A stretch of DNA of 64,000 nucleotides from Chitinophagaceae bacterium (GCA_021151685.1 JAGKWS010000008.1:3435-67434), one strand, 5' to 3'; shown: positions 1 through 9,290, counted from the first letter of the stretch. The notes: generated by a model from the sequence alone, not told the origin. Translations and numbers: made by a program.

Positions 1-1487
1 CGGTAGGGCAGGTCAATGGTCTTTTGCCGGGTACAGCTACCATCAGTTATACAAATGCTACGGGATGTCTCAGTGCTGTGGTGGTGACAGTAACGGCAGC
101 ACCAACATCTGTTACTGGTATAGATGAAATATGTGTGGGTTGTACCGCATCTGTAGCCAATGCTACAACAGGGGGTACATGGAGCAGTAGCAATACAGCA
201 AGGGCCATCATATCTCCTTCGTCCGGAGTAATGACTGGCGTTTCATCTGGTTTGGTAGTTATTACTTATCGTACTTCACCTACTTGTTATGTAACCAAGG
301 TGGTAACAGTTGTTGCGCCATCACCAATCGGTATCGTCGGTCCGAATGGTGTGTGTATTGGTAGTAACATTGCCTATACGCATCCTACAGCGGGAGGGAC
401 ATGGGGCATTAGTATTTCCGGATTCGCATCCATTAACACAAGTACAGGAGTTGTATCTGGCATTACCCAAGGCAATACTTCCGTAACCTACTTCATAACG
501 CCGGGTAACTACGTAACTAAGAACATCACAGTCTATCAGTATGTATTCCCTGTTAGTGGAACTTATACAGTTTGTGTAGGTAGTGCCACTACACTTACTT
601 CTGCAACGGCAGGTGGGGCGTGGTCTATCAATAATACTGCAATTGCTACCATAACACCGTCAACTGGTTTGCTTACCGGTATAGCTGACGGTACTACAAC
701 TGTTACATATACCAATCCCGGTACAGGGTGCTACTCTTTGAGGACAGTTACGGTACACCCGTTACCATCGGTTATTGCAGGGCCAACGTCGGTTTGTGTC
801 GGAGCCAATGTAACACTTACAAGTAGCCCTATTGGCGGTACATGGTATACAAGTGCTGGAATTTATGCTACCGTTAACGCTACTACCGGTGTTGTGACTG
901 GAGTTACTGCATCGCCTGTTACTATAAATTACATGAGTGCTGTAGGGTGTGTAGCTTCAAGAATAATGACGGTAAATCCGCAGCCAGGCGCGATAACAGG
1001 ATCTGTGTCTTTGGGTACAATAACTGGCAATACGGCTACACTTTCCAGTACCCCTGCCGGAGGCCAATGGACCAGTAATAATACTGGTGTTGCTACTATC
1101 GGGTTGGCAAGTGGTTTTATCTCTGCTGTGGGTGTTGGTACTGCCGATATAACGTATACATTACCTGTTACCGGTTGTTTCCGTACAAGGGTACAGACGG
1201 TTGTTGCAGGTCGCCCGGATATTGTAAATCAGCATAATGGAGAAGTTGTTATGGGGAGTGTTCGTATATATCCTTCGCCCACAACCGGAGTGGTATTTAT
1301 AGAAGCAGCCACCGACGGCGATTTCATGTTGATTACATTGGATGGTAAATTGGTGTCTTCTTACAAGACTACAGCTGGCAAACATGCATTGGAGATTCCT
1401 CAGGGTATTACTGCAGGTGTCTATCTGTGCAGGTTTGTGGGGGCAGATGGCAGTGTATTCTTGCAAAAAATAGTCTATCAGCCATAG
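1..1487 (+). CDS. T9SS-sorted Ig-like repeat surface protein, 3' end (partial)
   Basis: The frame is open to the left edge of the window (reading from base 3), so this is the C-terminal part of a larger gene; the TTG at 24 is not a credible start. It contains the end of one and then five complete Ig-like (BIG_2-type) repeats of about 75 residues. Each has a C-x-G motif near its start, a central GG-x-W and a closing G-T-x-x-I-x-Y-T. The last roughly 80 residues form a T9SS type A sorting domain: V-R-I-Y-P-S-P-T-T-G, then G-V-Y-L-C-R-F and a basic/aromatic end K-I-V-Y-Q-P. Proteins of this design are secreted by the type IX system and anchored at or released from the outer membrane; adhesion is a likely but unproven role. 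It resembles the full-length protein at 36893-42199. Confidence 0.9.
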   Translation, partial: VGQVNGLLPGTATISYTNATGCLSAVVVTVTAAPTSVTGIDEICVGCTASVANATTGGTWSSSNTARAIISPSSGVMTGVSSGLVVITYRTSPTCYVTKVVTVVAPSPIGIVGPNGVCIGSNIAYTHPTAGGTWGISISGFASINTSTGVVSGITQGNTSVTYFITPGNYVTKNITVYQYVFPVSGTYTVCVGSATTLTSATAGGAWSINNTAIATITPSTGLLTGIADGTTTVTYTNPGTGCYSLRTVTVHPLPSVIAGPTSVCVGANVTLTSSPIGGTWYTSAGIYATVNATTGVVTGVTASPVTINYMSAVGCVASRIMTVNPQPGAITGSVSLGTITGNTATLSSTPAGGQWTSNNTGVATIGLASGFISAVGVGTADITYTLPVTGCFRTRVQTVVAGRPDIVNQHNGEVVMGSVRIYPSPTTGVVFIEAATDGDFMLITLDGKLVSSYKTTAGKHALEIPQGITAGVYLCRFVGADGSVFLQKIVYQP

Positions 1488-1565
1488 GGAGATAGATAAA
1501 TGGTAAGGAAGTAGCTGTTTCCGGCAAGATGTATGTTGGGAACAGCTACTTCCATTATGGTTAGT

Positions 1566-1573
1566 TACTTTTG
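1566..1573 (+). promoter_or_regulatory. -7 box TACTTTTG upstream of membrane protein gene
   Basis: Exact match to the Bacteroidota -7 consensus TAnnTTTG. The ATG at 1578 begins only four bases after the box, about where transcription should start, so the mRNA would be leaderless or nearly so. No well-spaced -33 TTG was found. Confidence 0.5.
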
Positions 1574-1577
1574 CGCT

Positions 1578-2189
1578 ATGAAGTACGATTTGCCCGTTCG
1601 GGGCGATAAAGTGAGGCACCAACAAGTAACTGCATTACACCTGTTTTGCGGTATGGCTTTCATAGGCACCGGGGCTATTATATATGTGTATAATTTTAGC
1701 ATTACGTGGTGGGGCTTCGCATTGATGATAGCGGGTATATTATTGGCCATTATGACCATAGTTCGCAATAAGGTCATTACCCGCCCTCCTGTCAATTTGG
1801 TAATAAGAATTGTAGAGTTGCTGATTTCTCTGGCAGTCCTTACCCTTTCGGTAATAGAGTGGTGGAAGTTTCCGATAGGTATATTTGGTGCATTGTCTGC
1901 GGCTATCCTGTTTTCTATTTATTGGGAGCGTAGTGCCGGGCAGCAATTGTACATCAATGTAGATGATACCGGCATTCGACTGCCGCCCACGTTCCGCCGG
2001 CGTTTTATTAAGTGGAGCGAGGTTGAACAGGTGTTGCTGCGGCACGGTATTTTGTCGGTAGACTGTTTGGATAACAAACTTTATCAGGCATCTGTATCGG
2101 CCCTCACTGTTAATGCAACAGAGTTCGAGTCTTATTGTGCGGCGCAGGTTGCGGCACACATTAGCGAACGGGCCGGGAATGATTGGTAA
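1578..2189 (+). CDS. Small integral membrane protein of unknown function
   Basis: 203 residues. The ATG at 1578 was chosen over an upstream start at 1533 because residues encoded before it overlap a TAnnTTTG promoter box. About four hydrophobic segments fill residues 15-112, ending in a W-W-K-F and then a Y-W-E-R-S motif. A soluble C-terminal part follows (about 115-203), beginning L-Y-I-N-V-D-D-T-G-I and containing K-W-S-E-V-E-Q-V. That pattern, membrane helices followed by a short beta-rich region with a conserved W near the bilayer, resembles bacterial PH-like or DUF-type membrane proteins. No enzymatic motif is visible. It stands alone between the adhesin and the epimerase gene. Confidence 0.7.
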   Translation: MKYDLPVRGDKVRHQQVTALHLFCGMAFIGTGAIIYVYNFSITWWGFALMIAGILLAIMTIVRNKVITRPPVNLVIRIVELLISLAVLTLSVIEWWKFPIGIFGALSAAILFSIYWERSAGQQLYINVDDTGIRLPPTFRRRFIKWSEVEQVLLRHGILSVDCLDNKLYQASVSALTVNATEFESYCAAQVAAHISERAGNDW

Positions 2190-2328
2190 TATAATAGGGT
2201 GCGGCATATATAGGTATGTCTGATGTCTTTGTGTATCTTGTGTGCGAATTGTGAACATGCACGGTGTGTTGTGCCGGCAAACTGAAAGGGTAGGCAGTTG
2301 CCATTAGCGGTAGCTACCCTGTTGCGTA

Positions 2329-3441
2329 ATGAAAAAAAAGATTATTGTTTTTTTGGGCACGAGGCCCGAAGCCATCAAGTTGGCACCTGTGATAGCGGTG
2401 CTGAATGCTGATTCGTATTTCCAGACGTTGGTATGTTCTACAGGGCAGCACCGCGAGATGCTGCAACAAGTTGTAGATTTTTTTGGTATTCCGGTACACT
2501 TTACGCTGGATGTAATGGCACCAGACCAGCAATTGGCAGACCTTACAGCCAAGTTGCTGGTACGTATTGATGCTTTGCTGAAGCAAGAGCAGCCCGATTA
2601 CATTGTTGTGCAAGGCGATACCACTACCACCTTTGTAGCATCTTTGGCTGCGTTTTACAATAAGGTACAGGTACTGCATGTAGAAGCTGGTTTGAGAACT
2701 GGTAATAAATTCTCTCCATTTCCCGAGGAGATGAACCGGGTTTTTACCACTAAGCTTACCGATTTTCATTTTCCGCCAACAGACCAGTCTCGTGACAACT
2801 TGTTGAACGAGGGGGTGCCTGCAGACCGGATGTTGGTGACGGGCAACACAGTTATTGATGCGCTCTTTATGGGGTTGCGCAGAATAGGCGATACTGTACC
2901 CGATAGCATATCCGAACATGGGTTGCAGCATCTGCGCCAGTACATGCTGGTAACCATGCATCGCCGGGAAAATCACGGTGCAGGCATTCGTAATATATGC
3001 GAAGCCATCAATCGAATTACCGCAGATACGGGTATTGAGGTCATTTTCCCGGTACACCTCAACCCCAATGTACGGAACGATGTGTATGAATTGCTTTCTG
3101 GCAATGCACGGGTAAAATTGGTGCCACCATTTGCCTATTCCGGCTTTTTGTGGCTCCTCAATAATGCACGTATCATACTTACCGATAGTGGTGGGGTACA
3201 GGAAGAGGCACCCTCTTTGGGCAAACCTGTGTTGTTGCTGCGCGATACCACAGAGCGGCCAGAAGCTGTAGAAGCGGGTACCGTTTTGCAAACAGGCAGC
3301 AATACTCAATTGATTTATAAGGAGGCTGTGAGATTGCTTACCGACAGCGAAGCATATAACAAGATGTCGGCGATATCTAACCCCTATGGCGATGGCCATG
3401 CAGCCGAACGTATTGCTGCGGCAATAAAGACATTTGGTTAG
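2329..3441 (+). CDS. wecB: UDP-N-acetylglucosamine 2-epimerase (non-hydrolysing)
   Basis: 370 residues, the normal family length. It interconverts UDP-GlcNAc and UDP-ManNAc in the cytoplasm, supplying ManNAc-type sugars for surface polysaccharide or teichoic-like polymers. Visible signatures: G-T-R-P-E-A-I-K near residue 10, Q-G-D-T-T-T near 95, H-V-E-A-G-L-R-T-G near 118, R-R-E-N-H-G in the middle, and the UDP-binding S-G-G-V-Q-E-E-A-P with R-x-x-T-E-R-P-E near 285-310. The gene is monocistronic here, with no glycan gene cluster around it; the other sugar-handling genes are at 45.6 kb and 58.5-61.6 kb. The convergent VOC gene begins 21 bases past its stop. Confidence 0.93.
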   Translation: MKKKIIVFLGTRPEAIKLAPVIAVLNADSYFQTLVCSTGQHREMLQQVVDFFGIPVHFTLDVMAPDQQLADLTAKLLVRIDALLKQEQPDYIVVQGDTTTTFVASLAAFYNKVQVLHVEAGLRTGNKFSPFPEEMNRVFTTKLTDFHFPPTDQSRDNLLNEGVPADRMLVTGNTVIDALFMGLRRIGDTVPDSISEHGLQHLRQYMLVTMHRRENHGAGIRNICEAINRITADTGIEVIFPVHLNPNVRNDVYELLSGNARVKLVPPFAYSGFLWLLNNARIILTDSGGVQEEAPSLGKPVLLLRDTTERPEAVEAGTVLQTGSNTQLIYKEAVRLLTDSEAYNKMSAISNPYGDGHAAERIAAAIKTFG

Positions 3442-3462
3442 CGTACATGTACACCAATGTGC

Positions 3463-3849
3463 CTATTTCGAAACCGAGTGTAAGGCAATGCGATTGCCTT
3501 CAGTATCAATAAATATGGCCATGTACCCATGTTCGGGCGATATTTCGGTTTTGGGCACAACAACGGTACCGCCGGCAGCCAATATTCTGTCCAGCACTAT
3601 TTGTACATCGGGGTTGGCATTCAGATATATCATGGGGCCGGCAGTAGATGATGTCTGGTAGAAATCTTCGTTGTGTACCAATGCACCACCTATATTCATA
3701 GGGTTACTGATAGGGAACATCCTCATTTGAAGGTTGGGGAAGTTCAGCGGAATCATTTTTATGTCAAAAATGGTTTCATAAAACTTTTGTGCCCTATCTA
3801 TATCGTTGGTAGGTATCTCGAACCAACTGATTGCGTGTGTGAATATCAT
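3463..3849 (-). CDS. VOC family (glyoxalase/bleomycin-resistance fold) protein
   Basis: 128 residues, one vicinal-oxygen-chelate unit with two beta-alpha-beta-beta-beta halves. The N-terminal half reads H-A-I-S-W-F-E-I-P, then D-R-A-Q-K-F-Y-E-T-I-F; the C-terminal half has a G-G-T-V-V-V-P-K-T-E-I strand and ends D-T-E-G-N-R-I-A-L-H-S. This PhnB/YdhE-like subgroup usually forms dimers, and most members have no known substrate. Candidate metal ligands are the first His and the Glu of the K-T-E-I strand, but this cannot be decided by eye. It lies 12 bases downstream of a small membrane protein gene on the same strand and is probably co-transcribed with it. Confidence 0.85.
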   Translation of the reverse strand: MIFTHAISWFEIPTNDIDRAQKFYETIFDIKMIPLNFPNLQMRMFPISNPMNIGGALVHNEDFYQTSSTAGPMIYLNANPDVQIVLDRILAAGGTVVVPKTEISPEHGYMAIFIDTEGNRIALHSVSK

Positions 3850-3861
3850 AGTTGTGTTGTA

Positions 3862-4044
3862 TTATAACTGATTTTCTTTTTTGAAGGTCATTCCCCGCAG
3901 GGTTAGTAATACTCCGGCAGCGGTCCATATTACCCCTCCTGCACCTGCCATCCATGCTGCTTTACCGCTATTGGCAAATGCACTGTACAGGGCTCCGAGC
4001 CCCACCACCAACAATACCAGACCTGCAATACTTCTCCAGTTCAT
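3862..4044 (-). CDS. Small two-helix membrane protein
   Basis: 60 residues. Two hydrophobic segments (about residues 6-24 and 31-50) are separated by a short loop A-N-S-G-K-A-A-W. The C-terminus is polar and basic. It is short but looks genuine: its hydrophobic periodicity is clean, it starts at a good ATG, and it precedes the VOC gene by 12 bases on the same strand. No function can be assigned. Confidence 0.55.
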   Translation of the reverse strand: MNWRSIAGLVLLVVGLGALYSAFANSGKAAWMAGAGGVIWTAAGVLLTLRGMTFKKENQL

Positions 4045-4233
4045 TACTGCAAAGGTAGTTGTAATACCAACGCATAGTATGGTGAAAGGTATACTGTACT
4101 GTACAATACTGCAACTGTTATGGTTTAATTTTCAATAATTGTATCTGTTTTGTTTTGTTAGTATTTCGCAATTTTGCATTATTCGCAAGGGTAGTATTGT
4201 TCGCTGTAGCCATGCCCCTTTCAAAAACAGAAT

Positions 4234-5190
4234 ATGTCTCGCAATACCAAAGCCTACCTCGCACTCGTATTTATTTGTATTGTTTGGGGTACTACTTATC
4301 TCGCCATCAGGGTGGGTGTTCAGTATTTTCCTCCTTTTTTATTTGCTGGTACCCGCCAGGTGTTGGCAGGTCTCATTCTGATACCATTGGCACTTATCGG
4401 CAATCGTCAAATGGACCTGTCGTGGCCCAATTTGCGCAGGCAATCACTAATGGGCTTTCTGATGCTAACCATAGGTAATGGAGGTGTAACATGGGCCGAA
4501 AAATACATACCCAGCGGTATTGCCGCATTGTTGTGCTCTATGATGCCCATTTTTGCCGTAGGTATCAATTTGTTTTCGGGCAAGAAAGAGCAGGTAAATG
4601 CCCTTATTACCACCGGTATTTTGCTGGGGGTATGCGGTGTGGGGCTCATATTCCGGCAGAATATTGGCGACCTTGCCAACCCGCACTATCTGGGTGGTAT
4701 GTTGGGTATACTGATGGCTACTGCCGGGTGGGCATATGGCAGTACCCTTAGCAAAAAATATGGTAGTGCTGCCAATCCTTTGTTCAATGCAGGGTTACAG
4801 TTGTTGCTGGGTGGTGTGTTTATGTTGTTGCTCAGCACCGTGGCCGATGATCATTCGGTGCCATTAGTGTGGAATGCACAGGGAGTACTATCGCTGGTAT
4901 ACCTCATAACACTGGGTTCTGTAGCGGCCTATGCAGCCTATACTTTTGTGCTAAGGGTATTGCCGGTAGGTGTTGCTACAATATATGCCTATATCAACCC
5001 TTTGATTGCCGTACTGGCAGGCTTTTTATTTCTGAATGAATCTCTGAACCTATACATAGGGCTGGCGTTTATAACCATTATGGTGAGTGTATTTATGGTG
5101 AACAAGGGCTACCGGGTGCAACACCGCAACGAAATTAAAAAGAACCAAATGGCTGAAGCATTTCCTGAAAATGCCCCGGCCGAGTTATAA
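4234..5190 (+). CDS. EamA/DMT-superfamily transporter
   Basis: 318 residues with ten predicted membrane helices arranged as two EamA repeats (about 8-140 and 155-292). The first repeat opens with A-Y-L-A-L-V-F-I-C-I-V-W-G-T-T-Y, the usual N-terminal signature of this inner-membrane family; the second contains G-S-V-A-A-Y-A-A-Y-T-F. Members (RhaT/RarD/YdcZ-like) export amino acids, metabolites or nucleotide sugars by proton antiport. Its stop lies 19 bases before the aminotransferase start, so the two are probably one transcript, and branched-chain amino acids or their keto acids are a reasonable guess at substrate. That is inference from context only. A near-match to TAnnTTTG (TAGTATTG) precedes it around 4191. 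Confidence 0.88.
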   Translation: MSRNTKAYLALVFICIVWGTTYLAIRVGVQYFPPFLFAGTRQVLAGLILIPLALIGNRQMDLSWPNLRRQSLMGFLMLTIGNGGVTWAEKYIPSGIAALLCSMMPIFAVGINLFSGKKEQVNALITTGILLGVCGVGLIFRQNIGDLANPHYLGGMLGILMATAGWAYGSTLSKKYGSAANPLFNAGLQLLLGGVFMLLLSTVADDHSVPLVWNAQGVLSLVYLITLGSVAAYAAYTFVLRVLPVGVATIYAYINPLIAVLAGFLFLNESLNLYIGLAFITIMVSVFMVNKGYRVQHRNEIKKNQMAEAFPENAPAEL

Positions 5191-5209
5191 TCATCAAAAC
5201 AAAGCATGT

Positions 5210-6262
5210 ATGGAACAGACAATTTCCATTACCGCACAGGCCCACCGCAAGGTGACCGACACCAAATCTTTGCCCTTTGGCAAGGTGGCTACAGAGCACA
5301 TGTTTATTGCCCACTATCGGAATGGGCAATGGCAGGATGCACAAATAACCCCATTTCAAGACCTTGTTTTAAGTCCTATGGCCTTGTGCCTGCATTATGG
5401 GCAAACAGTGTTTGAGGGTATGAAGGCCTTCAGAATGGAAGATGGCCGCGTCAATATTTTTCGGGTTGAAAAACATTTCGACCGGTTCAATAAGTCACTG
5501 GCGCGCATGTGTATGCCTGCTGTGCCTCACAGCTTGTTTGTAGATGCCTTGCGCAATCTTGTATCGCTGGATGCCGATTGGGTACCTACCGATGCCGATG
5601 GCTCGTTGTACATAAGGCCCTTTATGATAGCCACAGAAGCACGTATTGGGGTAAAGGTGGCCGACGAGTACATGTTTATGATAGTATGTAGTCCTGCATT
5701 TCAGTACTATACACAGCCGCTGCGTATAAAAGTGGAGACCGATTATGTACGTGCTGCCGATGGTGGCACCGGCGAAGCAAAGTGTGGTGGCAACTATGGT
5801 GGTGCTTTTTATCCTACTGCATTGGCAAGGGAACAGGGCTTTGACCAGGTATTGTGGACAGATGGAAAAACACATGAGTATATAGAAGAGTCTGGTACGA
5901 TGAATGCCATGTTTTGTATAGATGGTACCCTGATAACACCAGCCCGTAGCGGGTCTATACTGGATGGGGTAACGCGAGACTCGCTAATGGCTATAGCACG
6001 AGATAAGGGCATACCTGTAGAGGAACGCCCTATAAAGTACCGCGAGCTGGTAGAGGCATTGCAGGCGGGCAAGAGGGTAGAGGCTTTTGGTGCAGGTACT
6101 GCGGCTGTGGTGGCACCTATAGCTACCATATGGGTAGATGGGCAGGACTACACATGCTACACGGGTAGTGATGCACTTATGTACCGCCTGCGCAACTGGC
6201 TGTTGGACATACGCAAAGGCATAGCACCAGATGTTCATGGTTGGAACTACATTGTTGCATAA
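5210..6262 (+). CDS. ilvE: Branched-chain amino acid aminotransferase
   Basis: 350 residues; the start is the ATG at 5210 (M-E-Q-T-I-S), not an in-frame ATG at 5171 that overlaps the preceding gene. It is a fold-type IV PLP enzyme that transfers amino groups between glutamate and Leu/Ile/Val. The PLP Schiff-base lysine is expected at about K191 in G-T-G-E-A-K-C-G-G-N-Y-G. Other family marks are F-E-G-M-K-A-F-R near 68, Y-I-R-P-F-M-I-A near 134, and E-E-S-G-T-M-N near the PLP phosphate site. The length and the C-terminal W-L-L-D-I-R-K-G-I suggest the mammalian-BCAT-like class found in Bacteroidota rather than the shorter E. coli IlvE. A strong hairpin terminator follows. Confidence 0.93.
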   Translation: MEQTISITAQAHRKVTDTKSLPFGKVATEHMFIAHYRNGQWQDAQITPFQDLVLSPMALCLHYGQTVFEGMKAFRMEDGRVNIFRVEKHFDRFNKSLARMCMPAVPHSLFVDALRNLVSLDADWVPTDADGSLYIRPFMIATEARIGVKVADEYMFMIVCSPAFQYYTQPLRIKVETDYVRAADGGTGEAKCGGNYGGAFYPTALAREQGFDQVLWTDGKTHEYIEESGTMNAMFCIDGTLITPARSGSILDGVTRDSLMAIARDKGIPVEERPIKYRELVEALQAGKRVEAFGAGTAAVVAPIATIWVDGQDYTCYTGSDALMYRLRNWLLDIRKGIAPDVHGWNYIVA

Positions 6263-6282
6263 GCAAAGGTTTTTTGCCTTGA

Positions 6283-6319
6283 AACACGACCTTGTTTTGT
6301 AACGAAACAAGGTCGTGTT
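6283..6319 (+). terminator. Hairpin terminator after ilvE
   Basis: Perfect 15-bp inverted repeat (6283-6297 with 6305-6319) around a 7-base loop, 20 bases after the ilvE stop. The T-run downstream is weak, but stem strength and position fit transcription termination. Confidence 0.75.
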
Positions 6320-6433
6320 ATTTACCGGATACGGGTAATGAGCGAGGCCGTAGGTATAACCCACAAAATACCATCTTCCAAAACCGGGCTTGTGCTTATT
6401 TTTACAATCTTATTCCGACAATAAAAAAGAAAC

Positions 6434-8548
6434 ATGAAGCGAATAACACTTTGCACTGCATTGTTAATATCGGGCACTATGGCATATGCACAGATGAATG
6501 CTTTTACAGGAAAATACCCTGTAACCAAAACTACAGACCAGACAGATGAGTATTTTGGTACTAAAGTGCCCGACCCATACCGTTGGTTGGAGGATGACAG
6601 AAGTGAGGAAACGAAGAATTGGGTAAAAGAGCAGAATAAGGTAACGGATGCCTACCTGGATAGGATTCCCTTTCGCGCTGCTATTAAGAAGCGGCTGACG
6701 GAGTTGTGGAATTATGAAAAGTTCAGTGCGCCATTCAAGGAAGGCGACTATACCTATTTCTATAAAAACGATGGTTTGCAGAACCAAAGCGTACTGTATC
6801 GCCAGAAACGTGGTGGCAACCCAGAGGTGTTTCTGGACCCCAACAAGTTCTCGGCCGATGGCACATCTTCTTTGCAGGGAATCAGTTTTTCGAAGGATGG
6901 TTCTCTTGCAGCTTTTCAGGTGAGCGAGGGTGGTAGCGACTGGCGCAAGGTGATAGTAATAGATACCAAGACTGGCCGCAAGATGGATGACACCCTGCGC
7001 GATGTGAAATTCAGCGGCATATCGTGGCTAAGAAATGAAGGGTTTTTCTATAGTAGTTACGACAAGCCCAAAGGAAGCGAGTTGTCGGAAAAAACACAAA
7101 TACACAAATTATATTATCATAAGTTGGGCACGCCACAAGTGCAGGACGAGTTGATTTTTGGGGGCGAAGCCACACCCCGCCGGTATGTGGGGGGCGGTGT
7201 AACAGAAGATGAAACCATGCTGGTAATATCTGCTGCCAATGCTACATATGGCAACGAACTGTACATTATGGACCTTGGCGGTAAGCAAAGGTCCTTGGTG
7301 GCCATTGCTACTGGTTTCGACTTTGAGTATGATATAGTACACAAAAACGGAGACGACCTGTATATGGTTACCAACATGCAGGCTCCTAACCGCAAGTTGG
7401 TGAAGTTGAGCGCAAAACAAGCGGGCAATGGTGCGTGGAGTACTGTTATTAATGAAGCGCAATTTCCGCTTTCGGTTACAACGTGTGGCAATAAGTTGTT
7501 TGCCCAGTATTTGGAAGACGCAGTATCTAAGGTGTACCAATACGATTTGAATGGTAAGCGGGAGAAAGAAATAGCACTGCCGGGCTTGGGTACTGCCGGT
7601 GGTTTTAGTGGCAAAGTTGACGAAAGCGAACTATACTATACATTTACGTCGTATGTGTACCCGCCCACCATTTTCCGGTACGACATAAAGACGGGTAAAA
7701 GTGAATTGTACAAAAAGGCTGGTGTAAAGTTTGACCCTTCGTTGTACGAGAGCCGTCAGGTCTTTTACACATCGGGCGACGGTACAAAAATACCTATGAT
7801 AATAACCAGCAAAAAAGGTATTAAAACAGATGGTAAAAACCCAGTGTTGCTGTATGGCTATGGTGGTTTTAATGTGAGCCTTACGCCATCATTCAGCGTA
7901 AGCAATCTGGTGTTTATGGAGGCTGGTGGTGTGTATGCTGTGGCCAACCTGCGTGGTGGTGGCGAGTATGGCGACCGCTGGCATGTGGCTGGTACCAAGA
8001 TGAACAAGCAGAATGTATTTACAGACTTTATAGCTGCTGGTAAATATCTTATAACAGAGAAGTATACATCTACCGACTATCTGGCGATTGCCGGTGGTTC
8101 TAATGGTGGTTTGCTGGTAGGTGCGTGCATGACGCAGTCGCCCGGCTTATTCAAAGTATGTTTTCCGGCAGTTGGGGTAATGGATATGCTGCGTTACCAC
8201 AAGTTTACCGCTGGTGCGGGCTGGGCGTTCGACTATGGTACTGCCGAGGACAGCAAGGAAATGTTTGAATACCTGAAGGGATATTCGCCAGTGCATAATG
8301 TACTGAAGGCGGAATATCCTGCTACAATGGTCACTACCGGCGACCACGATGACCGAGTGGTACCGGCACATTCATTCAAGTTTGCAGCGGCACTACAGGC
8401 CGGGCAAACTGGTAGCAACCCAACCCTGATACGTATAGAAACCAAGGCTGGCCATGGCGCAGGCAAGCCAACAGATATGCTGATAGCAGAGCAGGCCGAC
8501 AAATGGTCTTTTCTGCTGTGGAATATGGGGCTTACTTACAAACCCTGA
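6434..8548 (+). CDS. Prolyl oligopeptidase family (S9A) serine peptidase, exported
   Basis: 704 residues: a signal peptide (residues 1-19, ending M-A-Y-A before Q), a seven-bladed propeller (about 80-430) and a C-terminal alpha/beta-hydrolase. It cleaves short peptides on the carboxyl side of proline, here in the periplasm. The catalytic triad reads S556 in G-G-S-N-G-G, D639 in D-H-D-D-R-V-V-P and H674 in K-A-G-H-G-A-G. The N-terminal P-V-T-K-T, D-P-Y-R-W-L-E-D and the L-R-G-G-G-E-Y-G loop before the nucleophile are typical of prolyl endopeptidases rather than DPP-IV. Full length and intact. It is convergent with the transaldolase gene, with a terminator hairpin between them. Confidence 0.95.
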   Translation: MKRITLCTALLISGTMAYAQMNAFTGKYPVTKTTDQTDEYFGTKVPDPYRWLEDDRSEETKNWVKEQNKVTDAYLDRIPFRAAIKKRLTELWNYEKFSAPFKEGDYTYFYKNDGLQNQSVLYRQKRGGNPEVFLDPNKFSADGTSSLQGISFSKDGSLAAFQVSEGGSDWRKVIVIDTKTGRKMDDTLRDVKFSGISWLRNEGFFYSSYDKPKGSELSEKTQIHKLYYHKLGTPQVQDELIFGGEATPRRYVGGGVTEDETMLVISAANATYGNELYIMDLGGKQRSLVAIATGFDFEYDIVHKNGDDLYMVTNMQAPNRKLVKLSAKQAGNGAWSTVINEAQFPLSVTTCGNKLFAQYLEDAVSKVYQYDLNGKREKEIALPGLGTAGGFSGKVDESELYYTFTSYVYPPTIFRYDIKTGKSELYKKAGVKFDPSLYESRQVFYTSGDGTKIPMIITSKKGIKTDGKNPVLLYGYGGFNVSLTPSFSVSNLVFMEAGGVYAVANLRGGGEYGDRWHVAGTKMNKQNVFTDFIAAGKYLITEKYTSTDYLAIAGGSNGGLLVGACMTQSPGLFKVCFPAVGVMDMLRYHKFTAGAGWAFDYGTAEDSKEMFEYLKGYSPVHNVLKAEYPATMVTTGDHDDRVVPAHSFKFAAALQAGQTGSNPTLIRIETKAGHGAGKPTDMLIAEQADKWSFLLWNMGLTYKP

Positions 8549-8568
8549 TAGCAGAATGGGTTTTTGCG

Positions 8569-8614
8569 CATAACTACAGAGGCCGCAGCAATTGCTGTGG
8601 CCTCTGTAGTTATG
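8569..8614. terminator. Bidirectional hairpin terminator
   Basis: A 21-bp stem (8569-8589 with 8594-8614, one G-T wobble) with a four-base AATT loop fills the 85-base gap between the convergent peptidase and transaldolase genes. A T-run (8561-8565) lies on its left and would serve neither strand well, but the symmetry and position suit termination from both sides. Confidence 0.78.
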
Positions 8615-8633
8615 ATAATATGATGATGTGCAA

Positions 8634-9290
8634 TTACGATTGCAAAGATTTTGCATCGGCAATAAACTGTTGCAGGCCAAGGTCGGTGAGCGGATGTTTC
8701 AGCAGGCCCAGTATAGAACTGAGGGGGCAGGTACAAACATCAGCACCAGCTTCGGCACAGCGAACTATGTGCATAGGCGTGCGTATAGATGCCGCCAACA
8801 CCTCTGTCATAAAGCCCTGAGCGTTATATATGCTTACAATTTGCTCTATAAGTTGTACCCCGTCCCAATTGCTGTCGTCTATACGGCCAATGAATGGCGA
8901 TACGTAGGTAGCACCGGCTTTTGCGGCCAATATTGCCTGACCGGCAGAAAATACAAGTGTGCAGTTGGTTCTGATACCGTTGTCTGTAAACCACTTGATA
9001 GCCTTAATGCCATCCTTGGTCATGGGTATTTTCACTACAATGTTTTCGTGTATCTGCGCCAGTTTTTTTCCTTCCTCTACCATATCGGCATAGGTAGTTC
9101 CCAAAACTTCGGCACTTACGGGGCCGTCTACCATCTCGCAGATGGCTTTGTAGTGTGCTGCTATGGCTTCAGTACCTTTTATGCCTTCTTTGGCCATCAG
9201 GGTAGGGTTGGTAGTTACACCATCCAGTATACCCAGTTCGTACGCTTCTTTTATCTGCGCAAGGTTGGCAGTGTCAATAAAAAACTTCAT
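8634..9290 (-). CDS. Transaldolase of the small FSA/TalC type
   Basis: 218 residues, the length of the decameric fructose-6-phosphate aldolase/transaldolase subfamily. The start is the ATG at 9290 (M-K-F-F-I-D-T-A-N). It acts in the non-oxidative pentose phosphate pathway, moving dihydroxyacetone units between sugar phosphates. The Schiff-base lysine is K87 in V-K-I-P-M-T; T-T-N-P-T-L at 26-31 and the phosphate-binding R-I-D-D region are present. Position 61 is Glu (V-S-A-E-V) where the true aldolase FSA has Gln, which favours transaldolase activity. No pentose-phosphate neighbour is present. Confidence 0.9.
   Translation of the reverse strand: MKFFIDTANLAQIKEAYELGILDGVTTNPTLMAKEGIKGTEAIAAHYKAICEMVDGPVSAEVLGTTYADMVEEGKKLAQIHENIVVKIPMTKDGIKAIKWFTDNGIRTNCTLVFSAGQAILAAKAGATYVSPFIGRIDDSNWDGVQLIEQIVSIYNAQGFMTEVLAASIRTPMHIVRCAEAGADVCTCPLSSILGLLKHPLTDLGLQQFIADAKSLQS

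Noticed and set aside
2314..3399. 361-residue open frame antisense to wecB
   Set aside because: wecB carries all family motifs; the antisense frame has no domain and is explained by codon bias.
5171..5209. Longer ilvE start overlapping the EamA gene
   Set aside because: The 13 extra residues lack family similarity, and the ATG at 5210 is well placed after a 19-base gap.
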